A stretch of 64,000 nt of DNA from AWTP1-18 sp036504515 (GTDB lineage: Bacteria; Pseudomonadota; Gammaproteobacteria; Burkholderiales; Rhodocyclaceae): positions 186,001-250,000 of the forward strand of contig DASXVA010000007.1 in the NCBI GenBank assembly GCA_036504515.1, read 5' to 3'. The translations under genes were made by a program, and so were the position numbers. Within the stretch, counting starts at the first letter, position 1. The number at the start of each line of letters is the position of its first letter. Below the pieces are notes generated by a model, which did no database searches, was not told the origin of the DNA, and was given only the letters and a program-made list of their open reading frames with translations. Shown here piece after piece: positions 8,770-16,964 of this stretch.

Positions 8770-9273
8770 TTAGCGCTGGATCGTGGCTACGTGGGTCTTG
8801 AGCAGGGCCAGCAAGCTGTGGAGCTGTTGCTTGTCGGTTTCCTTGAGGCCGGAGAAGAGTTCCAGAATCCATTTTTCGTGGGCTTCGGCCATCTTCTTGA
8901 ACTGCTTCTTGCCTTCAGCGGTGAGCTTGACGATGTAGGCGCGGCGGTCGGCAGGGTTGTCTTCCCGCACCACCAGACCTTCGGCCACGAGCTGATCGGT
9001 AATGCCGGTCACGTTGCCGCCGGTCACCATCATGCGCTTGGACAGCTCGCCCATCTTCAGGCCTTCGGGGGAACGTTCCAGCTGGGCCATCAGGTCGAAG
9101 CGGGGCAGGGTGGTGTCGAACTGCACACGCAGGCGGCTACGGACCTGGCCTTCGATCAGGTTGGTACAAGCCAGCAGCCGCAGCCACAGACGCAGGGACT
9201 GATGGTCGTCGCGGGTTGCGCGGGTTTCGGTATCGGCGACGGTTGCCGCAACAGTTGTTTTGCTCTTGCTCAT
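8770..9273 (-). CDS. MarR-family transcriptional regulator
   Basis: A 167-residue winged-helix regulator. The DNA-binding part runs from about residue 55 to 125 (FDLMAQLERSPEGLKMGELS, then VTGGNVTGITDQL as recognition helix and the DRRAYIVKLTAEGKK wing). MarR proteins bind palindromic operators as dimers and usually release DNA when an aromatic ligand or CoA thioester binds. Placed inside the aminobenzoate operon, between the SDR and the ligase, it probably regulates this operon (inference). Its ATG overlaps the SDR stop as ATGA. The first 20 residues are Thr/Ala-rich and may be disordered. Confidence 0.9.
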   Translation of the reverse strand: MSKSKTTVAATVADTETRATRDDHQSLRLWLRLLACTNLIEGQVRSRLRVQFDTTLPRFDLMAQLERSPEGLKMGELSKRMMVTGGNVTGITDQLVAEGLVVREDNPADRRAYIVKLTAEGKKQFKKMAEAHEKWILELFSGLKETDKQQLHSLLALLKTHVATIQR

Positions 9274-10019
9274 GACATGATTTCTCCACCGGAAAGGGAA
9301 AGGGTTTGGCCGTTGATGGCCGCTGCTTCAGGACTGCACAGCCAGAGGGCGGCTGCGGCGACTTCTTCGGGACGAATCAAGCGTCCCTGGGGATTGTTGT
9401 TGGCCAGGTCAGCGAGGATTTCGCTTTCCCGGCGCCCGGTCTTGGTGGCGATGCTGTCCACCGCATTGCGCACCAAATCGGTATCGGTATAGCTGGGGCA
9501 GAGGGCATTGACCGTAATGCCCGTCGTGGCCAGTTCGGCGGCGAGGGATCGGGTCAAACCCACCAGGGCATGCTTGGCGACGCAATAGGCGCTGACGTAG
9601 GCATAGCCTTTTTGACCGGCGATGGAGGCAACATTGATGATGCGGGCCCCGCCGGCCTCTTGCCCGGCAGCCTGCAGGTCGGCCAGGGCTGCCTGGGTGC
9701 AGTGCCAGGCACTCTTGAGATTGACGTCCAGCATGCGTTCCAGCAGGGCGGCGTCGCTTTTGGCAAAGGGGGCGCTTTCGGCCTGGCCGGCGTTATTGAC
9801 CAGAATATGCAGGGGGCCGTGCTGGCGGCGGGCGGCGGCAAATGCCAGGCTGATGGCCGCCGGGTTGGTGACATCGCAGCTGATGATGTTGGGGGCGGCC
9901 TGACGAGCCAGCCGGCTGACCTTGGCGCCGGCTTTTTCCAAGGCGTCGGCAATGGCAGCACCGATGCCGCGGGAGGCGCCGGTCACCAGCGCATGGCGTC
10001 CTTGCAGGGGCAGGCTCAT
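9270..10019 (-). CDS. Short-chain dehydrogenase/reductase, probable 3-hydroxyacyl-CoA dehydrogenase
   Basis: A 249-residue classical SDR with TGASRGIG near the N-terminus (NAD(P) binding), NNAG, a catalytic serine in NVASIAGQ and the YCVAK Tyr/Lys pair. The end GGEIMS is typical of the FabG-like group. The ATG at 10019 overlaps the stop of the upstream monooxygenase gene as ATGA; a longer reading to 10166 would lie inside that gene and adds no SDR sequence. In the CoA-dependent aminobenzoate route the dearomatised ring is processed by beta-oxidation-like steps, and an SDR could oxidise the alcohol intermediate or reduce the ketone (inference). Confidence 0.9.
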   Translation of the reverse strand: MSLPLQGRHALVTGASRGIGAAIADALEKAGAKVSRLARQAAPNIISCDVTNPAAISLAFAAARRQHGPLHILVNNAGQAESAPFAKSDAALLERMLDVNLKSAWHCTQAALADLQAAGQEAGGARIINVASIAGQKGYAYVSAYCVAKHALVGLTRSLAAELATTGITVNALCPSYTDTDLVRNAVDSIATKTGRRESEILADLANNNPQGRLIRPEEVAAAALWLCSPEAAAINGQTLSLSGGEIMS

Positions 10020-12274
10020 GGCTGTGGCTCGGGATGGAACAGGCGCTGAATTTGCGCGCCGCCAGGGATGTAGGGTTTGGGCCATGAAATTCCTTGATAA
10101 CCCTGCTCGGCCGCCGCCCGCAAAGTCCAGTGAGGATCGGCCAGATGGGGGCGGCCCAGGGCGCAAAGGTCGGCACGACCGGCGGCAATGATGGTGTTGA
10201 CCTGATCCGCTTCGGTGATGTTGCCCACCGTCATGACGGGAATCGCCACTTCATTACGAATACGGTCGGCAAAAGGCGTTTGGTACATGCGGCCGTAAAC
10301 CGGCTGGGCATCGGGATGGGTCTGGCCGCTGGAAACGTCGATCAGGTCGGCGCCGGCGGCCTTGAAGGCCAGTGCAATGGCGACGGCGTCGTCGCCGGTG
10401 TTGCCACCTTCCATCCAGTCGTGGGCGGAGATGCGCACCAGCAGAGGCTTGGGCCAGAGGGCGCGGAGGGCGGAGAACACCTCCAGGGGGAAGCGCAGAC
10501 GGTTTTCCAGGTCGCCGCCATAGTCGTCGTTGCGACGGTTGGACAGGGGCGAGAGAAAACCGGAAAGCAGGTAGCCGTGGGCGCAGTGCAGCTCCAGCAG
10601 GTCGAAGCCGATGGTCAGCGCGCGCTGGGCGGCCGCCACAAAGTCGGCCTTGAGGCGATCCATGTCGCTGCGATCCAGGGTCTTGGGCGTCACGCTGCCG
10701 TTACGCCAAGGCAGGGGCGATGCGGCCAGCAGGGGCCAGTTGCCTTCCGGCAGGGGCTTGTCCTGGCCTTGCCAGGGCAGGCAGGTGGCGCCCTTGGCGC
10801 CGGCATGGCCCAACTGCAAACCGATGCGGGCGCTGCTGTTTTGATGGACGAAATCCACGATGCGCTGCCAGGCGCTTTGCTGCTCGTCGTTCCACAGACC
10901 AGTGCAGGCCGGGGTGATGCGGCCGTCGGCGGAGGGGGCGGTCATTTCCGTCATGACCAGGGCCGCACCGCCCAGGGCGCGACTGCCCAGATGGCTCAGG
11001 TGGAAGTCGCCGGGTTTGCCGTCCACGGCGGAATAGGTGGCCATGGGCGAGACGACGACCCGGTTGGACAGGGTCAGGTCGCCGATGCGGAAGGGCGTGA
11101 ACATGGGCGGCACCGGCTTGTCCAGGCCGCAGCGTTGGGCCAGATCGGCTTCGACCCGGGCAATGTAGGCCGGGTCCCGCTGACGCAGGTTGTTGTGGCC
11201 CAGGCGCTGGCTGCCGGTGAGCAGGGTGTAGCTGAAGGGAATCGGGTCGAAGCCGGTGTAACGGGCCACGTGCTCGAACCATTCCTGCCGGTTGCGGGCG
11301 GCGCTTTGCAGGCGGAATGCGGCGGGTTCCCGTTCGGTCTGGTAACGGGCCAGGGCCGTGGGAATGTCGCGTTCGGCCTTGATCGCTTCGACCAGGGCAA
11401 TGGCATCTTCCATGGCCAGCTTGGTGCCGGAGCCGATGGAGAAGTGGGCGGTATGGGCGGCATCCCCCAACAGCACGACGTTGTTGCGATACCAGCGCTG
11501 GCAGACCAGGCGATTGAAACGCAACCAGGCACCGCCCCGGGGATGGCCGGGACGCAGGCGCAAGGGGGTGCCCTGCAGGCGTTCGGCAAACAGTTTTTCG
11601 CAGAAGGCGATGGAAGCGGCACTGTCGGCCTGATCCAGCCCGGCGGCTTCCCAGACGGCTTGCGGCGTTTCGACAATGAAGGTGGAGTGGTTCTGGTCGT
11701 AGCGATAGGCATGAAGGCTGAACCAGCCCCATTCCGTTTCGCGGAAATCAAAATTGAAGGCGTCCAGGGCCTTGTCGCAACCCAGCCAGAGATAGCGGCA
11801 TTCACCGATGGCAATGTTGGGTTGGAAGTATTCGGCGTAGTGCTGGCGTACGGCGCTGTGGATGCCGTCTGCAGCGATGATCAGGTCTGCGTCCGGGTAA
11901 TGCTCGGGTAGTTGGGCGGGGGTGTCGAAAAGGACTTCAATGCCCAGGGATGCCGCCCGCTGTTGCAGGATGTCGAGCAGCTTGGCGCGGCTGATGCCGG
12001 CAAAGCCATGGCCCGTGGAACGGAGGCACTCGCCCCGGTAGTGGATGTCGATGTCGTCCCAGTGGACGAAGGCGTTTTTGATGGCCCGGTAGGTTTCCGG
12101 GTCGGCGGCTTCAAGGCCGTCCAGCGTGCTGTCAGAGAACACTACGCCCCAGCCGTAGGTGTCATCCCTTGGGCTACGTTCGATGACAGTGATCTCATGG
12201 CCGGGGTCTGCCTGCTTGATCAACGTCGCGAAATAAAGACCTGCAGGGCCACCCCCCAGGCAAACAATACGCAT
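10016..12274 (-). CDS. Bifunctional flavin monooxygenase / old-yellow-enzyme reductase (2-aminobenzoyl-CoA monooxygenase/reductase type)
   Basis: A 752-residue two-domain flavoenzyme. Residues 1 to about 380 resemble class A FAD monooxygenases (GGGPAG near the N-terminus; LLGDAAHTAHFSIGSG as the second FAD motif). From about residue 391 an old-yellow-enzyme TIM barrel begins (FTPFRIGDLTLSNRVVVSPM) with LQLGHAGAKG, ELHCAHGYLLSGFLSPLSN and the C-terminal FMN phosphate region VGNITEADQ. This architecture is known from the Azoarcus evansii 2-aminobenzoyl-CoA monooxygenase/reductase and from salicylyl-CoA 5-hydroxylase-like proteins. The former hydroxylates and then reduces the ring of the CoA thioester. 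The adjacent aryl-CoA ligase supports a CoA-ester substrate. First gene of a four-gene minus-strand operon. Confidence 0.9.
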   Translation of the reverse strand: MRIVCLGGGPAGLYFATLIKQADPGHEITVIERSPRDDTYGWGVVFSDSTLDGLEAADPETYRAIKNAFVHWDDIDIHYRGECLRSTGHGFAGISRAKLLDILQQRAASLGIEVLFDTPAQLPEHYPDADLIIAADGIHSAVRQHYAEYFQPNIAIGECRYLWLGCDKALDAFNFDFRETEWGWFSLHAYRYDQNHSTFIVETPQAVWEAAGLDQADSAASIAFCEKLFAERLQGTPLRLRPGHPRGGAWLRFNRLVCQRWYRNNVVLLGDAAHTAHFSIGSGTKLAMEDAIALVEAIKAERDIPTALARYQTEREPAAFRLQSAARNRQEWFEHVARYTGFDPIPFSYTLLTGSQRLGHNNLRQRDPAYIARVEADLAQRCGLDKPVPPMFTPFRIGDLTLSNRVVVSPMATYSAVDGKPGDFHLSHLGSRALGGAALVMTEMTAPSADGRITPACTGLWNDEQQSAWQRIVDFVHQNSSARIGLQLGHAGAKGATCLPWQGQDKPLPEGNWPLLAASPLPWRNGSVTPKTLDRSDMDRLKADFVAAAQRALTIGFDLLELHCAHGYLLSGFLSPLSNRRNDDYGGDLENRLRFPLEVFSALRALWPKPLLVRISAHDWMEGGNTGDDAVAIALAFKAAGADLIDVSSGQTHPDAQPVYGRMYQTPFADRIRNEVAIPVMTVGNITEADQVNTIIAAGRADLCALGRPHLADPHWTLRAAAEQGYQGISWPKPYIPGGAQIQRLFHPEPQP

Positions 12275-12759
12275 GGAATCAATGAAATTGCCCTGAAATG
12301 GGCGACCTGCGAATTTTAAGACATGAATAGACGCAGTGGGGGGCTAATTTGTGCTTTGCGTCAAATTTATGTCATGCCTGCGTCAGCCTTGGACGGGATG
12401 GCGTTTCCGGGATTCACGGGGTGTGCGGGGTGGGGATGGGGGCGGCGATTCGTCTGTTGTCATACGCGCAGCGTATAAATCGAGGACTCGCATTTTTCGC
12501 CAGGAATTGGCTTTATGCCGCATGGTTAAGCCATTTATCACAAAATTTGAGTGTCGCGGCCTGTAGCTCTTGTATGCGTTTTATGTATAGCAAAAGGGCA
12601 TTCGGCAATTCTGGTCCGCACGGGGCGTTCATTGGCGTTTTTGAATGGAGCCGTTCCCCGATTGCGGCCTGGGGTATTCCCTGCGACGGGTTTTCCTTTG
12701 GTTTTAAGCGGACCAGCCCCTTGCATAACTTGTAAACTCTTGCTTTCCCAATTTCTGCG
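12275..12759. other. 485-base divergent intergenic region
   Basis: It separates the aminobenzoate-type operon (minus) from the solute-binding protein gene (plus), so it must carry both promoters. I see a perfect palindrome ATACGC-GCA-GCGTAT at 12462-12476, a plausible operator. A 6-bp inverted repeat (TGGCTT/AAGCCA) lies around 12510-12535. The overlapping open frames here have no family resemblance or good ribosome-binding site and are not called. Confidence 0.5.
12462..12476. promoter_or_regulatory. Candidate operator palindrome
   Basis: ATACGC and GCGTAT flank a 3-base centre, a 15-base dyad of the size bound by MarR or TetR dimers. It lies in the divergent region about 190 bases upstream of the monooxygenase start. 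Whether the MarR protein of the operon binds it is unknown. Confidence 0.35.
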
Positions 12760-14082
12760 ATGCGCAAAATGAACATGAACAAGCTGTTCCTCGGCGGGGT
12801 GGTGGGGCTGGTTTCCCTGCTGCTCCAGGTTCCGGCAGAAGCAAAGCCCGCTGCCAAGCACAAAGAGAAGACTGCCGCCGTGGCTACGGCCCCCGCCGGC
12901 CCGGTCGAAATTTCACTGCGGCATGGCCTGGAAGGGCGCTCCCTTGATGCGCTGGCCACCCTGACCCTGAAGTTCAACGAAACCCAAAAGGGCAAAGCCC
13001 GGGTGGTGTTGCAGGGCGTTTCCGGTTTCGCCAAGGATGAAGACAAGCGCCAATTGCCCCATATGGCGCTGCTGCATCCCGAAGATGAGCTGAGCTTCTT
13101 CGATACGCTGCCCCGTTTCCGTCCCCTGTATCAGGTGCTCGGCGATGGCGGTGTCAAACAGTTGGATGCCAAGCGCTTCTACCCTTTGGTGGCGGATGCT
13201 GTGGATGATTCCGCTGGCCGCCTGCAAGCGCTGCCGCTGGGCCTTTCTTTCCCCGTACTGTTCTGGAACAAGGACGCTTTCCGCAAGGCCGGACTGGATC
13301 CGGAACATCCTCCGCGTACCTGGATGGAAGTGCAGAACGCTGCCGGCAAGCTCTACGATATTGGCAGCTCCTGCCCCTTCACCTCGTCCCATTTCGCCTG
13401 GATGCAGGTGGAAAACCTGTCCGCCCAGCACAATGAGCCTCTGGTACAGAAGCCGTCCCGCATTGCCCTGAACAGCATGGTGAACGTCAAGCATCTGGCC
13501 ATGCTGGCGAGCTGGCACAAGAGTTTTTACTTCCGTTACTACGGCCCCCGGGGCGAAGGCGATCAGCATTTCCTGAGCGGCGAATGCGGCATGCTGACCA
13601 GTGAGTCCAGTCTCTTTGCCGAAGCGATGGCCCGCCATTTGCCCGTGGGCGTGTCTGCCATGCCCTATTACGACGATGTCTATGGCGTGACACCGCGCAA
13701 TGTGATGCCCGATGGCGCCGGCTTGTGGTTCCTGGCCGGGTACAAAAAGGCCGACTATGTTCTGATGGCCGATTTCGTCACTTTCCTCATGCGCCCTGAA
13801 AACCAGCGCGACTGGGTGCGGGCCACCGGCTATCTGCCCATGACGGCGGATGCCATTACGGCCCTGAAGGAATCCGGCGGTCCTGCGGATGTGCTGGACG
13901 CCGCCGCCCGCCATCTTTCCGACCCCAAGTTCGCCCGCATCAAGAGCGGTGGCGCCCTGGAGCGTTTGCGCAGTGTGATGAACGTGGAAACCGAGGCCCT
14001 GTGGCGTAATGAAAAGCCGGCCAAGGAAGTATTGGATACGGCCATGAGCAAGGTGAACGGTCCTTCTGTAACTGCAAGGTAA
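12760..14082 (+). CDS. Periplasmic extracellular solute-binding protein, UgpB-like (family 1)
   Basis: A 440-residue secreted protein. A basic start and hydrophobic stretch (LFLGGVVGLVSLLLQVP) end at an AEA-type signal peptidase site near residue 28. The mature protein has the family 1 binding-protein pattern: ISLRHGLEGRSLDALATL at the N-terminus, SFPVLFWNKDAFRKAGLDP in the middle and VMPDGAGLWFLAG with a C-terminal RPENQRDWVRATGYLPMT. The closest named relative I recognise is UgpB, the glycerol-3-phosphate or glycerophosphodiester receptor. Permease and ATPase genes are absent on both sides, so it is an orphan. The start could be Met1, Met4 or Met6; none has a strong Shine-Dalgarno sequence. 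Confidence 0.85.
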   Translation: MRKMNMNKLFLGGVVGLVSLLLQVPAEAKPAAKHKEKTAAVATAPAGPVEISLRHGLEGRSLDALATLTLKFNETQKGKARVVLQGVSGFAKDEDKRQLPHMALLHPEDELSFFDTLPRFRPLYQVLGDGGVKQLDAKRFYPLVADAVDDSAGRLQALPLGLSFPVLFWNKDAFRKAGLDPEHPPRTWMEVQNAAGKLYDIGSSCPFTSSHFAWMQVENLSAQHNEPLVQKPSRIALNSMVNVKHLAMLASWHKSFYFRYYGPRGEGDQHFLSGECGMLTSESSLFAEAMARHLPVGVSAMPYYDDVYGVTPRNVMPDGAGLWFLAGYKKADYVLMADFVTFLMRPENQRDWVRATGYLPMTADAITALKESGGPADVLDAAARHLSDPKFARIKSGGALERLRSVMNVETEALWRNEKPAKEVLDTAMSKVNGPSVTAR

Positions 14083-14088
14083 ATAGCG

Positions 14089-14112
14089 GTAAGCCCGGTA
14101 ACCCGGGCTTAC
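14089..14112. terminator. Perfect hairpin after the binding-protein gene
   Basis: GTAAGCCCGG and CCGGGCTTAC pair around a short loop six bases after the stop. No T-tract follows, so termination would be weak or factor-assisted. Confidence 0.45.
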
Positions 14113-14194
14113 ACGTCACCTGTCACAGAAAACTCTCCCCGTGCGTTAATGAAGTCATGGGATGTCCCCTGTCACTGCTGAGGAGAATTTGATC

Positions 14195-14590
14195 ATGCGT
14201 AATACCTGTAGCCGTTTCACTTTCGCCGCCGTTTTGTCTTCCCTTGCTTTGTCTGCTTTTGCTCAGACACCGACCCCCGCGGTGCCCCATGCGGATGCTC
14301 GTGAAGCTCGTCAAGAGCAGCGTATTGAGAAGGGGGAGGCCTCCGGCACCCTGACTCCCCGGGAGTCAAAGCGCCTTGAGCGCCGCGAACAAATGATGGA
14401 AAAGCGCGAAGCCCGCATGAAGGAAGACGGCAAAGTAACGCCGAAGGAACGTATGCGCATGGAGCGTATGGAGAATCACGAAAGCCGTGATATCCGTCGT
14501 GAAAAGCATGATCGACAACATGATCTCAACCACGATGGCAAGGTGGATCGGCCCGCTCTTCCCGCCCCGGCTCCTGCACCGACCAACTGA
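14195..14590 (+). CDS. Small secreted Arg/Glu/Lys-rich protein with an EF-hand-like loop
   Basis: A 131-residue protein starting at the ATG at 14195 behind a strong AGGAGA Shine-Dalgarno sequence. A signal peptide (FTFAAVLSSLALSAFA, cleavage after about residue 24) is followed by a highly charged helical region full of Arg, Glu and Lys. Near the C-terminus is DLNHDGKVD, which fits the calcium-binding loop of a single EF-hand, then a Pro/Ala tail. I do not know its function; similar short charged proteins with DxNxDG loops occur in many betaproteobacteria. It has its own terminator. Confidence 0.75.
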   Translation: MRNTCSRFTFAAVLSSLALSAFAQTPTPAVPHADAREARQEQRIEKGEASGTLTPRESKRLERREQMMEKREARMKEDGKVTPKERMRMERMENHESRDIRREKHDRQHDLNHDGKVDRPALPAPAPAPTN

Positions 14591-14611
14591 TCTTTCTGGT
14601 CGGAGGCAAAC

Positions 14612-14637
14612 AAAAGCCCGCAGTTGCGGGCTTTTTT
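14612..14637. terminator. Bidirectional rho-independent terminator
   Basis: AAAAGCCCGCA (14612-14622) pairs with TGCGGGCTTTT (from 14625) and has T-runs in both directions. It serves the small secreted protein (plus) and the proB operon (minus), which converge here. Confidence 0.9.
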
Positions 14638-14689
14638 ATTGGGCTTGCCGATAGGGTCGGACGCAAGCAGGAGGAGTCAGGGTAGGCGA

Positions 14690-15805
14690 TTAGAGCAAAA
14701 CCAGATTGTCCCGATGGATCAGCACTTCTTCATCGATATAGCCCAACAGTGCTTCGATTTCGGCGCTGCCATGACGGGCAATGCGGCGTGCTTCCGAGCT
14801 TGAATAGTTGATCAGTCCCCGGGCAATTTCGTGCCCTTGGTTGTCGCGACAGGCCACGGCGGCGCCCCGTTCGAATTCGCCATCCACGGTGGTGACGCCG
14901 ATGGGCAGCAGGCTGCGGCCATTCTTCAGGGCTTTCTCTGCTCCTTCGTCCAAGCTGACGCTGCCTGCCAATTGCAGATGGTCGGCCAGCCATTGCTTCC
15001 GGGCCGCCAAAGGCGTTGCGCTGGCAAACAGCAGGGTGCCCAGGGTTTCGCCGGAGAAAAGGCGGGGTAGCACATCAGCTTCCCGACCGCTGGCGATCAG
15101 GGTGTGGGCGCCGCTGCGGGCGGCTCGCTGGGCAGCGCGGATCTTGGTGATCATGCCGCCCTTGCTGATGCCGCTGCCGGCACCGCCAGCCATGGCTTCA
15201 AAGCTGCGGTCTTCGGCTTCGCCTTCGCTGATCAGGATCGCCTTCGGGTCCTTGCGCGGGTCGGCACTGTAGAGGCCTTGCTGGTCGGTGAGGATCACCA
15301 GCAGTTCAGCTTCCACCAGATTGGCCACCAGGGCGCCCAAGGTATCGTTGTCGCCGAACTTGATCTCGTCGGTAACGACGGTGTCGTTCTCGTTGATGAT
15401 GGGGACAACACCCAGGGAGAGCAGGGTGGTCAGGGTGGAGCGGGCATTGAGGTAGCGGGTGCGGTCGGCCAGGTCTTCATGGGTCAGCAGAATCTGGGCC
15501 GTTTTCAAACCATGGCTGCTGAAGCAGGTTTCGTAGGTCTGGCACAAGCCCATCTGGCCCACGGCGGCGGCGGCCTGCAGTTCATGGATGCCCTTGGGCC
15601 GGGCATCCCAGCCCAAACGCTGCATGCCGGCCGCAATGGCGCCGGAGGAGACGAGTACCACCTCGCGCCCCTGGGCGTGAAGGGCGGCAATCTGCCGGGC
15701 GCACTCGGCAATGAACGCCTGGGAAAGGCCGGCACCGTTGTCTGTGACCAGGGCGCTGCCGACCTTGACGATCAGGCGTTTACTCTTCGCTATCCTCTGT
15801 CTCAT
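14690..15805 (-). CDS. proB: Glutamate 5-kinase
   Basis: A 371-residue enzyme (E. coli ProB 367) that phosphorylates glutamate to gamma-glutamyl phosphate, the first step of proline synthesis. The amino-acid kinase domain starts IVKVGSALVTDNG and includes VSSGAIAAGM, INENDTVV and FGDNDTLGALVA; the C-terminal PUA domain runs from about residue 277 to 355 (ARGLINYSSSEARRI). The ATG at 15805 was chosen because it opens with the conserved MRQRIAKSKRLIVKVGS; it overlaps the end of obgE by 26 bases. Last gene of the rplU-rpmA-obgE-proB series. No proA is adjacent. Confidence 0.95.
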   Translation of the reverse strand: MRQRIAKSKRLIVKVGSALVTDNGAGLSQAFIAECARQIAALHAQGREVVLVSSGAIAAGMQRLGWDARPKGIHELQAAAAVGQMGLCQTYETCFSSHGLKTAQILLTHEDLADRTRYLNARSTLTTLLSLGVVPIINENDTVVTDEIKFGDNDTLGALVANLVEAELLVILTDQQGLYSADPRKDPKAILISEGEAEDRSFEAMAGGAGSGISKGGMITKIRAAQRAARSGAHTLIASGREADVLPRLFSGETLGTLLFASATPLAARKQWLADHLQLAGSVSLDEGAEKALKNGRSLLPIGVTTVDGEFERGAAVACRDNQGHEIARGLINYSSSEARRIARHGSAEIEALLGYIDEEVLIHRDNLVLL

Positions 15806-16898
15806 CTTCGTCGTCGTCTTCTGCTTCGGGCGCTTCAACAGGGTGGGGTTGGGTATCGTGCTCAACCACCACATCGCCGAATTCGGCGCGGTGCTTTTCG
15901 ATGTGATCCATCACGGCAAAGGTGAGGGCCTTGCAGCCATCGCCGGTGATACCGGAAATCACAAAATGCTTGTCCACGACACCGTAGCCTTCGATCAAGG
16001 CAGCAATACGGGCCTCCCGTTCTTCTTCGGGAACCAGGTCAATTTTGTTGATGATCAACCAGCGGGGCTTGGTATAGAGCTGTTCGTCGTATTTGCGTAG
16101 TTCTTCCGTAATGGCCAGGGCGTCGCGCACCGGATCGGCATCGGGGTCGAAGGGGGCGATGTCCACCAGATGCAGTAGCACGCGGGTGCGTTGCAGGTGG
16201 CGCAGAAAACGGTGACCCAGGCCAGCGCCTTCCGCCGCGCCTTCGATCAGGCCCGGAACGTCAGCGATGACGAAACTGCGGTCATGGTCAACACGCACGA
16301 CGCCCAGATTCGGATGCAGGGTGGTGAAGGGGTAGTCGGCTACCTTCGGCTTGGCGGCGGAAACGGCGCGAATGAAGGTGGACTTGCCGGCATTGGGCAG
16401 GCCCAGCAGGCCCACGTCGGCCAGCACCTTGAGTTCCAGCTTGAGCATGCGGCGCACGCCTTCTTCGCCGGGGGTGCATTGGCGCGGAGCGCGGTTGGTA
16501 CTGGACTTGAAGTGCAGATTGCCCAAGCCGCCCTTGCCGCCTTGGGCGATCAGGGTGCGCTTGCCATCTTTGTCCATGTCGGCAATCAGTTCGCCGGTTT
16601 CGTAGTCGGAAACCACGGTGCCCACGGGCATGCGCAGTTCCAGATCGTCGCCACCCTTGCCGTAGCAATCGGAGCCACGGCCGTTTTCGCCCTTTTCGGC
16701 GCGGAACATACGGGTGTAGCGGAAATCAATCAGGGTGTTGAGGTTGCGGTCGGCAACAGCATAAATGCTGCCGCCCTTGCCGCCATCACCACCATCGGGG
16801 CCGCCGAAAGGGATGAACTTTTCGCGGCGAAACGAAGCCACGCCATTGCCGCCATCGCCGGCCATGACCTCGATCCGGGCTTCGTCAAAAAATTTCAT
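15780..16898 (-). CDS. obgE: GTPase ObgE/CgtA, ribosome assembly
   Basis: A 372-residue Obg GTPase. The glycine-rich Obg fold (1 to about 158, with FGGPDGGDGGKGGSIY) precedes the G domain (GLPNAGKST for G1, DVPGLIEGA for G3, NKIDL for G4). The C-terminus is a very acidic tail (about 30 residues, mostly Asp and Glu). ObgE acts in late assembly of the 50S subunit and links it to growth control. It lies behind L21 and L27 as in most Proteobacteria; a strong hairpin separates it from rpmA and may lower its expression relative to the ribosomal proteins. Confidence 0.97.
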   Translation of the reverse strand: MKFFDEARIEVMAGDGGNGVASFRREKFIPFGGPDGGDGGKGGSIYAVADRNLNTLIDFRYTRMFRAEKGENGRGSDCYGKGGDDLELRMPVGTVVSDYETGELIADMDKDGKRTLIAQGGKGGLGNLHFKSSTNRAPRQCTPGEEGVRRMLKLELKVLADVGLLGLPNAGKSTFIRAVSAAKPKVADYPFTTLHPNLGVVRVDHDRSFVIADVPGLIEGAAEGAGLGHRFLRHLQRTRVLLHLVDIAPFDPDADPVRDALAITEELRKYDEQLYTKPRWLIINKIDLVPEEEREARIAALIEGYGVVDKHFVISGITGDGCKALTFAVMDHIEKHRAEFGDVVVEHDTQPHPVEAPEAEDDDEDETEDSEE

Positions 16899-16916
16899 TG
16901 TTACTGCTCCAGAAAC

Positions 16917-16949
16917 GCAAAAGCCCTATCGCAAGGATAGGGCTTTTGC
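16917..16949 (-). terminator. Hairpin between rpmA and obgE
   Basis: A perfect 14-bp inverted repeat (GCAAAAGCCCTATC against its complement) with a 5-base loop. On the minus strand it ends in TTTTGC, so it probably acts as a partial terminator that sets the L21/L27 to ObgE ratio. Confidence 0.75.
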
Positions 16950-16964
16950 CAGGCCGAGGCCTGA

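Noticed and set aside
10019..10166. Longer SDR start at 10166
   Set aside because: The extra 49 residues lie within the upstream gene and do not resemble SDRs; the ATG at 10019 forms a normal ATGA overlap.
10094..11911. 605-codon open frame opposite the monooxygenase/reductase gene
   Set aside because: Antisense shadow of a GC-rich flavoenzyme gene with clear FAD and OYE motifs; no start signal or family resemblance.
12349..12735. Open frames in the region before the binding-protein gene
   Set aside because: No Shine-Dalgarno sequence, no family pattern, overlapping frames on both strands; more likely regulatory DNA.
15805..15874. Longer proB start at 15874
   Set aside because: The added residues are the obgE end read in another frame; ProB proteins begin near RIAKSKRLIVKVGS.
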